32,185 bases of DNA from Paludibacteraceae bacterium. Its GTDB lineage: Bacteria; Bacteroidota; Bacteroidia; Bacteroidales; Paludibacteraceae. The position numbers and the translations under genes are program-made. The notes beneath the pieces are model-generated. The model was not told where the DNA came from, ran no database searches, and worked only from the letters and a program-made list of their open reading frames with translations. The stretch is taken from assembly GCA_017630395.1 (NCBI GenBank), contig JAGBVI010000085.1, positions 1 through 32,185 of the forward strand, given 5' to 3'. This document shows positions 26,777 through 32,185 of this stretch, one piece after another (within the stretch, counting starts at the first letter, position 1; every line of letters starts with the position of its first letter).

Positions 26777-28117
26777 TTATTGAGGTTGTCCATCTTCATT
26801 TTTTCTCTTAAATCCTCTTCTTCGATGATGCTTAAAATTTTTATTTTGAACCGTTTGTTCTTTTTCTTCATTCTGCCCCTTCGCAAAGTTTTGTTTTTTA
26901 CCCTTCGAAGGAACAAATTTTCGTTTCCGTCGCCAACCTTGTTTTGCCCCGCCAAAACTTCCTTTCGGAGAATATTCCGGCACCTCTCCCAAATATTCCG
27001 GTAAACAACATTTATCTATCTCTTTATCTAAAAATAATTCTATACGGTGAAACTTGTTTTGCTCCTTTTCTGACACAAAAGTAATTCCTCTTCCTGTTTT
27101 TTGAGCTCTTGCAGTTCTACCAATTCGATGTATATAATCCTCAGCATCTGAAGGCACATCAAAATTAATTACCATATCAATATTTTCAATATCTATCCCT
27201 CTTGATACTATATCTGTCGCCACCAAAATATTGACTTTCCCATTTTTGAAAGAGAGTAATGCTTCATCTCGCTTAGATTGTTCTAAATCAGAATGAATCT
27301 CCTCTGCCAACAAGTGCATCTGTTTTAAACTTCTCGTCACTTCTCGAACTTTTTGCTTTGACGAAGAAAACACAATAACTTTTTCAGGCATCGAATCTTT
27401 AAATAGACTTTGAATGATTCCTAATTTTTGTGATTCATAACAAATATATGCTTCTTGTACGATTCCCTCAGCAGGTTTCGATATAGCAATATCAACTGTT
27501 GCCGGATTATCTAATATAGCTTCCGCTAAGGTCCTTATTTTTTTAGGCATAGTCGCAGAAAACATAATTGTTTGACGTTCTTTGGGCAATTGCTTGACAA
27601 CATGTATAATATCATCATAAAAGCCCATGTCCAACATTCTATCTGCTTCATCTAAAACAAAATAATTGACTTTTGAAAAATCAACATATCCTAAATTAAT
27701 ATGAGAGATTAAGCGACCGGGGGTTGCTATTACAAAATCAGCTCCCATTTGCATCGCTCTTTTTTGTTGCTCCCATGCACTTGCATCGTTCCCTCCATAT
27801 ACAGGGACAGAAGTTATTGGAAGAAAATAAGAAAAACCTTCTAATTGTTGATCGATTTGTTGTGCCAATTCTCTAGTAGGAGCCATAATAATCGCATTTA
27901 CACTTTCAGAATCGTGTTCCTCTTTCAACATCCTATTCAACAAAGGTAATAAATAGGCTGCGGTTTTCCCCGTTCCCGTTTGTGCACACGCAATCACATC
28001 CCTACCCTCCATCACTAAAGGAATTGCTTGCTCTTGAATCGGGGTCATCTCCTGAAAATTCATTGCCTCTATGCCCTCCATCAAATTCTGTTCAAATTTC
28101 AGTTCTTCAAATTTCAT
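26777..28117 (-). CDS. DEAD-box RNA helicase, RhlE-like
   Basis: The ATG at 28117 gives 446 aa; a GTG one codon upstream is less likely. Motifs in order are: the Q-motif region MTPIQEQAIP (24-33), motif I AQTGTGKT (45-52), Ia PTRELA (80-85), motif II DEAD (156-159), motif III SAT (187-189), and motif VI HRIGRTAR. After about residue 385 comes a long basic, low-complexity tail with RRKRK, KGKKQ and HHRRRGFKRK, which binds RNA in such helicases. These proteins remodel rRNA or mRNA, often in the cold. The gene is preceded by a good -7 box and lies alone before the phosphatase gene. Confidence 0.95.
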   Translation of the reverse strand: MKFEELKFEQNLMEGIEAMNFQEMTPIQEQAIPLVMEGRDVIACAQTGTGKTAAYLLPLLNRMLKEEHDSESVNAIIMAPTRELAQQIDQQLEGFSYFLPITSVPVYGGNDASAWEQQKRAMQMGADFVIATPGRLISHINLGYVDFSKVNYFVLDEADRMLDMGFYDDIIHVVKQLPKERQTIMFSATMPKKIRTLAEAILDNPATVDIAISKPAEGIVQEAYICYESQKLGIIQSLFKDSMPEKVIVFSSSKQKVREVTRSLKQMHLLAEEIHSDLEQSKRDEALLSFKNGKVNILVATDIVSRGIDIENIDMVINFDVPSDAEDYIHRIGRTARAQKTGRGITFVSEKEQNKFHRIELFLDKEIDKCCLPEYLGEVPEYSPKGSFGGAKQGWRRKRKFVPSKGKKQNFAKGQNEEKEQTVQNKNFKHHRRRGFKRKNEDGQPQ

Positions 28118-28145
28118 CACCTTCTATTTTTAGATGCAAATCGTA

Positions 28146-28153
28146 CAAAGATA
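28146..28153 (-). promoter_or_regulatory. Candidate -7 box before the DEAD-box helicase
   Basis: The minus strand reads TATCTTTG, a full match to TAnnTTTG, about 29 nt before the ATG. No TTTG lies about 20 nt further upstream, so only half the promoter is recognisable. Confidence 0.45.
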
Positions 28154-28230
28154 ATTATTTCTTGTATTATGCGTACGATTATTTAAATTTTTAAGATAAT
28201 TTCTCCATGAGGCTAATCTTCTGAATAAAA

Positions 28231-30687
28231 TCACATTGGATCTACATCTATTTGTATAAACACAGCTCTAAATTGTGGCAAAGACATTGTTTGATCTATC
28301 AATACTTTCAGCAATTCTTTCGCCTTTACAAATGATGCTTTCTGCTCCACTTTCAACATAATTCTTTGTATATACAATTGCTGCACTCGCGTTACAATGG
28401 GTTTATCCGGTCCATACACTCGCTCAGAAAAAACTCTACGCATCTGAACGGCTAAAAAATTGGCAGCCTGCTCCACTTGCTTAAATTCACGGCCCTTTAT
28501 ATTTATGTATATCAAACGATAATATGGAGGATATTTATAGCTCCTCCTTTGTAACAATTGCTCTTCATATAATGATTGAAAATCATTATTCTTAACAAGT
28601 TCTATTATGGGATGTTCCGGAGTACTGGTTTGAATTACTACCAATCCTCGCCTATTTTTTCTTCCGGCACGACCACTTACTTGTGACATCATTTGAAAAG
28701 CTCTTTCGTATGCTCTAAAATCCGGAAAATTCAAAAGTGCATCGGCATTCAAAATTCCAACCAAACGAACTCTCTCAAAATCTAAACCCTTTGACACCAT
28801 CTGAGTACCCACCAAAACATCTATTTTACCCGACTCAAATTCTCCAATAATCTTTTCATGAGCAGTTTTTGTTTTGGCTGAATCTATATCTAAACGAACA
28901 ACCTTACAATTGGGAAATACCTCCTTTACATTCTCCTCCACTCGCTCTGTCCCGAATCCCACCGGTTCAAGAGCCTCTATGTGACAATGTGGACACTCTC
29001 TGGGCATAGGTATTGTATAACCGCAATAATGACACACCAAAGTTCCCTGATTTTTATGATATGATAAACTTATATCACAATTTTCACACTTTGGTATATA
29101 CGAACAAGAACGACATTCTACATAGGGAGAAAAGCCCCGCCTATTCTGAAATAGTATTACTTGTTCTTTTCGTTGGAACGCCAAAGTCATTTCTTCTATT
29201 AATTCGGGAGTAAAATGTCCTTTCAATTCTTTTTTTCTACGAGCCTCTTTTATATTGGCAACTCTAATTTCCGGCATTTCAATCCCTGCATAACGCTGCT
29301 TCAATTCAACCAAACCATACTTACCTATCACTGCATTATTGTAACTTTCTATTGATGGCGTTGCAGAACCTAATAAGACTTTTGCTCCATGCATAGACGC
29401 CAATACAATAGCTGAATTCCCTGCATGATAACGCGGTGCCGGATCATATTGTTTATAAGTCGTCTCGTGCTCCTCATCTACAATTATTAATCCCAATTTT
29501 TTAAAGGGTAAAAATACAGAAGAACGTACTCCCAAAATTACTTGTCCACTCTCCTCGGTTAATAACTTCTTCCATATTTCGACTCGCTCTGAATCTGTAA
29601 ATTTAGAATGATAAACCAACAACTTATCTCCAAAAACTCTATGCAAACGATTGGTTATCTGTGTCGTCAATGCTATTTCAGGAAGTAAAAAGAGTGCTTG
29701 CTCTCCTTTTGAAACAATTTCTTGAATAAGATGAATATAAATTTCTGTTTTTCCACTTGATGTCACTCCATGCAACAACACTACTTGCTTCTCTTGAAAT
29801 TGTTGCTGAATTTGCATTTTTGTTTTATCCTGAACTTCAGACAAAGGATGCTTGGGTTCTACCTCTGCAGTTATTCGCTCCACCCTTTCTATCTCTTTCT
29901 GATACTCTTCTAAGATGCCATTCTTCTCTAACGTTGCCAAGGATGATATAGAAACTTCTCTTTGAGCTAACAACTCCTTCTTGGTTACCTCTTTTTGCAT
30001 CCCTTTATTTAAAAAAGCACTTAATTGAAAATAGCTTAACAAAACTCTTTCTTGCTTAGGATATTTTTTTATTTTATCAAATAGATTTTGTAAACTTGTT
30101 TCTGTTCTATAGTCAGAAGTCAAACGCACATATTTTTCTCTCTTTGGCTTGTACTTCATCTTCAACTCTTCATTTATCTCTACAGCTCCTAACTCCATCA
30201 TGCGTTTTACCAACGGCAAAACATTCTTTAACTGCATTAATGCACCTAACTCCTTTACTGTTTTAGATTTACCAGAAAGACAGTCTAATAATTTTTGTTC
30301 TCTCTCCTTTAACGGATATTCAGCTTCAAAATCTTCAACAAGTGATATAATCGTTTCGCTTTCTAATTTCAATCCTGAAGGTAATGCAGCCTTATACACT
30401 TCTCCTAATGTGCATTGATAATACCCCGATAACCATTCCCAAAAACGTAATTGAGTAGAACGAACAACCGATTGCTCATCCAAAACTGAAATAACTGATT
30501 TCAATTCTACATTCTCCGGTGCAGAAAAGTGAATTTCATAAACCAATGCTGTATAAATCTTACTTTTCCCGAATGGCACAATCACCCTTGCCCCCACTTT
30601 TACACTTCCTGCGTATTCTTGAGGAAGTATATAAGTGTACACATTGGCAATGGGAAGAGGCAATATAACGTTTACATATATTTGCAT
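28231..30687 (-). CDS. priA: Primosomal replication-restart helicase PriA
   Basis: PriA recognises stalled or D-loop forks and reloads the replicative helicase. The 818-aa protein has the N-terminal fork-binding 3'BD domain (1-105) and a winged-helix region (about 110-280). The helicase core has GVTSSGKT (307-314) and DEEH (404-407). Eight cysteines bind two zinc ions: C525, C528, C534, C537, C552, C555, C565 and C568. The second RecA lobe carries GTQMVSKGLDFERV and QVSGRAGRKNRRG. It is complete. It starts 10 nt after the lipoprotein stop, so transcription probably continues from there. Confidence 0.97.
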   Translation of the reverse strand: MQIYVNVILPLPIANVYTYILPQEYAGSVKVGARVIVPFGKSKIYTALVYEIHFSAPENVELKSVISVLDEQSVVRSTQLRFWEWLSGYYQCTLGEVYKAALPSGLKLESETIISLVEDFEAEYPLKEREQKLLDCLSGKSKTVKELGALMQLKNVLPLVKRMMELGAVEINEELKMKYKPKREKYVRLTSDYRTETSLQNLFDKIKKYPKQERVLLSYFQLSAFLNKGMQKEVTKKELLAQREVSISSLATLEKNGILEEYQKEIERVERITAEVEPKHPLSEVQDKTKMQIQQQFQEKQVVLLHGVTSSGKTEIYIHLIQEIVSKGEQALFLLPEIALTTQITNRLHRVFGDKLLVYHSKFTDSERVEIWKKLLTEESGQVILGVRSSVFLPFKKLGLIIVDEEHETTYKQYDPAPRYHAGNSAIVLASMHGAKVLLGSATPSIESYNNAVIGKYGLVELKQRYAGIEMPEIRVANIKEARRKKELKGHFTPELIEEMTLAFQRKEQVILFQNRRGFSPYVECRSCSYIPKCENCDISLSYHKNQGTLVCHYCGYTIPMPRECPHCHIEALEPVGFGTERVEENVKEVFPNCKVVRLDIDSAKTKTAHEKIIGEFESGKIDVLVGTQMVSKGLDFERVRLVGILNADALLNFPDFRAYERAFQMMSQVSGRAGRKNRRGLVVIQTSTPEHPIIELVKNNDFQSLYEEQLLQRRSYKYPPYYRLIYINIKGREFKQVEQAANFLAVQMRRVFSERVYGPDKPIVTRVQQLYIQRIMLKVEQKASFVKAKELLKVLIDQTMSLPQFRAVFIQIDVDPM

Positions 30688-30697
30688 AATTCTTCTG

Positions 30698-31585
30698 CTA
30701 CCTTAATAAGCTCAAATCGCCAACTCCATTAATCTCTGTTGAAATCTCTCCTAACCATCCTGCTCTTTGAAAGGTTCCGGTTTGAATCTTAATAAACCGT
30801 ATCGTTTTTAATTCTACCGGATTTCCTAACTCATCAACTACGTCTGAAATATCTAAAACATTACCTCTCAACTCCTTAGAATAATCTTCTGCAATAGCAT
30901 CTCTACCTCGGGGACCATTTTCAGCGTATCCATATCGAAACAAATCTGACTTAACTTTCCAATACTCTCCATCTGCATCTCCGGAGTTGTAATAGGCTTC
31001 CGGCAACAAAGTTCCCCTAAATGTTATGGAATCATCATCATTGTTCCACCACCACATGGTAGAATTAGTCAACTCTCCCGAATATCCTTCATTATCTCTC
31101 CATAAAACATTCCCATCTGCCTCCTTCGGAGCATAATATGTTAATTGATAGTTTTTCTTAGAGTAATCATACTCTGAACCTTTTATTTCATACCACGTCT
31201 CATCTGCCAACCCATTTTTATTTTCATCCGGCATCATATATACTACTCCCGGCTCTGGTTGAACCGAAGAACCACAATATATAATTACATCATTCCCGTC
31301 TTTATTTAAAACATCATGATCAAAGGCTAAAACAACAAAACCGCCCCATCCGCCAAGTAAAATAGATTGGGTACAACTATCCCCGTTAACAAAATCAGGA
31401 AACTTGGCTAAATAAGCATGCTGACCCGGCGCATAATAATAGTCTAATACCTTAGTGCAATAAGGAGAAAATCCTCTCTCACCTTCTTTTTCTACCAAAG
31501 ACAAATCTTCATCTGTTCTTGCAGAATCACAACCTCCCAGAAGACTTATCAATAAAATAACACAAAATATAAAGCTATTTTTCAT
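30698..31585 (-). CDS. Surface lipoprotein of unknown function with a calcium-loop motif
   Basis: I chose the ATG at 31585 (MKNSFIFCVILLISLLGGC), giving 295 aa with lipobox L-G-G-C19. The mature N-terminus CDSARTDEDL is acidic, as in Bacteroidetes surface-exposed lipoproteins. SILLGGWGGFVVLAFDHDV (74-92) and the loop D120-E-N-K-N-G-L-A-D128, a D-x-N-x-N-G pattern, suggest calcium binding, followed by ETWYEIKGSEYDY. The pattern matches a family of Bacteroidetes cell-surface proteins, some encoded near TonB-dependent transporters, but no transporter lies here. The partner is unknown. priA follows after 10 nt. I find no good promoter in the 105 bp upstream. Confidence 0.75.
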   Translation of the reverse strand: MKNSFIFCVILLISLLGGCDSARTDEDLSLVEKEGERGFSPYCTKVLDYYYAPGQHAYLAKFPDFVNGDSCTQSILLGGWGGFVVLAFDHDVLNKDGNDVIIYCGSSVQPEPGVVYMMPDENKNGLADETWYEIKGSEYDYSKKNYQLTYYAPKEADGNVLWRDNEGYSGELTNSTMWWWNNDDDSITFRGTLLPEAYYNSGDADGEYWKVKSDLFRYGYAENGPRGRDAIAEDYSKELRGNVLDISDVVDELGNPVELKTIRFIKIQTGTFQRAGWLGEISTEINGVGDLSLLR

Positions 31586-31683
31586 ACTTATAAATTTGGG
31601 GCTATCTCTATAGGTTTTACTAATCATAAGTTATGAAAGTCTCCCATATACGAACCGAGTGATTTTGAAAAGACTATTTACAT

Positions 31684-31723
31684 AAAAAAAAGAGAAGTAA
31701 ATCTCAACGGACTAACTTCTCTT
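31684..31723 (-). terminator. Intrinsic terminator of tRNA-Leu
   Basis: The arms AGAGAAGT (31691-31698) and ACTTCTCT (31715-31722), extended by one A-T pair, are followed on the minus strand by a run of T at 31690-31684. It begins three bases after the mature tRNA end. It also insulates the downstream lipoprotein gene. Confidence 0.9.
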
Positions 31724-31725
31724 CG

Positions 31726-31807
31726 TGCGGGTGAAGGGACTCGAACCCCCACGCCTCGCGGCACTAGATCCTAAGTCTAGCGCGGCTACCAATTACGCCA
31801 CACCCGC
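31726..31807 (-). tRNA. tRNA-Leu, anticodon UAG
   Basis: On the minus strand GCGGGTG pairs with CACCCGC to form a 7-bp acceptor stem with discriminator A. The D arm begins GCGTAATTGGTAGCCGC. The anticodon stem CTAGA/TCTAG encloses loop CTTAGGA, with TAG (complement of 31771-31773) reading CUA. A 14-nt variable arm is class II, as expected for leucine, and the T-loop is TTCGAGT. The 82-nt gene does not encode the CCA end. Confidence 0.97.
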
Positions 31808-31821
31808 AATCTTAGGTGATG

Positions 31822-31852
31822 CAAAATTACATATATTTCTTGTAATTGCAAA
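31822..31852 (-). promoter_or_regulatory. Bacteroidetes-type promoter of tRNA-Leu
   Basis: On the minus strand TTTG (31852-31849), 19 nt, then TAATTTTG (31829-31822) is a full consensus match. Transcription would start about 8 nt before the tRNA, so the leader is minimal. Confidence 0.8.
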
Positions 31853-31992
31853 TTTTTCACTCATATTTTTTTGTTTTATTATTAATTTAGATAGAATCAA
31901 ATGCTAACTAATTAATATATAAACAAATAAAAACAACCTCAAATGTTAATCCTCAAGATATCCATAGAAATCATCTTAGCCATTTCCGTTTT
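31830..31992. other. AT-rich gap before tRNA-Leu
   Basis: Between the partial nuclease-like gene and tRNA-Leu lie about 160 bp of AT-rich DNA. They contain the -33 part of the tRNA promoter and no coding frame or clear terminator for the upstream gene. Confidence 0.6.
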
Positions 31993-32185
31993 CTATCCCT
32001 CTTTCCACTCCGTTAAATTGCGCTCTTCGGTACTGAAATTAACCCCGATTTTCACAATCTTCTTACCTTGCACTGATAGCTTATCCGCATATTTCTTTTC
32101 ATCAATCTGCGCTAAAGCCTCTGCTGCTGATTGGTCGCGCTTACACTCTATCACGTATGCAAACTGTTCTGTCTGAAAGAAAACA
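31993..32185 (-). CDS. C-terminal end of a PD-(D/E)XK nuclease-like protein (partial)
   Basis: The minus-strand frame is open from the right edge at 32184 to TAG at 31993, giving 63 residues that begin VFFQTEQFAYVIECKRDQSA. Y-V-I-E-C-K has the E-x-K pair of the PD-(D/E)XK fold. EALAQIDEKKYADKL and KKIVKIGVNFSTEERNLTEW match the tail of the abundant Bacteroidetes proteins that pair an AAA-type ATPase-like domain with a DUF1703/PDDEXK_9 domain. Their function is unknown; mobile-element or defence links are suggested for some. The N-terminal part lies outside the window. Confidence 0.8.
   Translation of the reverse strand, partial: VFFQTEQFAYVIECKRDQSAAEALAQIDEKKYADKLSVQGKKIVKIGVNFSTEERNLTEWKEG

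Noticed and set aside
26728-26955. Basic 75-codon minus-strand frame
   Set aside because: It is the shifted frame of the helicase tail; low complexity explains its openness.
28141-28178. Inverted repeat TCGTAC/GTACGA before the helicase gene as an operator
   Set aside because: The arms are only 6 bp and 26 nt apart, likely by chance.
31725-31907. 60-codon + strand frame
   Set aside because: It crosses the tRNA-Leu gene on the opposite strand and has no protein-like features.
31943-32176. + strand open frame of 77 codons at the right edge
   Set aside because: It is the antisense shadow of the minus-strand PD-(D/E)XK tail, whose protein sequence fits a known family.
1-32185. CRISPR array, defence island, prophage or toxin-antitoxin pair
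   Set aside because: I saw no direct-repeat and spacer pattern, phage genes or toxin-antitoxin gene pairs anywhere in the window.

Overview
The window is a 32-kb piece of an AT-rich Bacteroidota chromosome, most likely order Bacteroidales. The evidence is fourfold: the ribosomal-protein sequences and gene order; sigma-ABfr-type promoters (TTTG, 19-20 nt, TAnnTTTG); A-rich start-codon contexts that mostly lack Shine-Dalgarno (SD) motifs; and Bacteroidetes-type lipoproteins and IS4-like transposase. I cannot name the genus.

Layout. At the left edge (1-229, + strand) is the C-terminal end of an IS4-like transposase, followed by about 400 bp of non-coding DNA with a strong hairpin. A minus-strand serine beta-lactamase-like hydrolase follows (638-2119). 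From 2198 to 20118 one unbroken minus-strand run holds the fused str-S10-spc-alpha cluster. In transcription order it is rpsL, rpsG, fusA, rpsJ, rplC, rplD, rplW, rplB, rpsS, rplV, rpsC, rplP, rpmC, rpsQ, rplN, rplX, rplE, rpsN, rpsH, rplF, rplR, rpsE, rpmD, rplO, secY, map, infA, rpmJ, rpsM, rpsK, rpsD, rpoA, rplQ. No tuf gene lies after fusA and no adk lies between secY and map. A clear promoter precedes rpsL and a clear intrinsic terminator follows rplQ. Two genes, rpmJ and rpmD, are very short (38 and 58 aa).

Divergent from rpsL is a 7TM-HD phosphohydrolase of the PgpH type (20484-22556, +), a candidate c-di-AMP phosphodiesterase. It converges through a shared hairpin terminator on a minus-strand pair: a polytopic membrane protein and a beta-propeller lipoprotein that carries a c-type haem motif. 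Further right, all on the minus strand, are a low-molecular-weight tyrosine phosphatase, an RhlE-like DEAD-box helicase, primosomal helicase PriA, a surface lipoprotein with a calcium-loop motif, tRNA-Leu(UAG) with its own promoter and terminator, and the last 63 codons of a PD-(D/E)XK nuclease-like protein cut by the right edge.

The core is ordinary housekeeping DNA. The most unusual signals are these: the 132-nt rpsL-rpsG spacer, with three hairpins (two of them mutually exclusive) and two abutting mini-ORFs; three strong SD motifs in a lineage that mostly avoids them; and the haem-motif propeller lipoprotein with its membrane partner. I see no defence island, CRISPR array, phage or complete mobile element.
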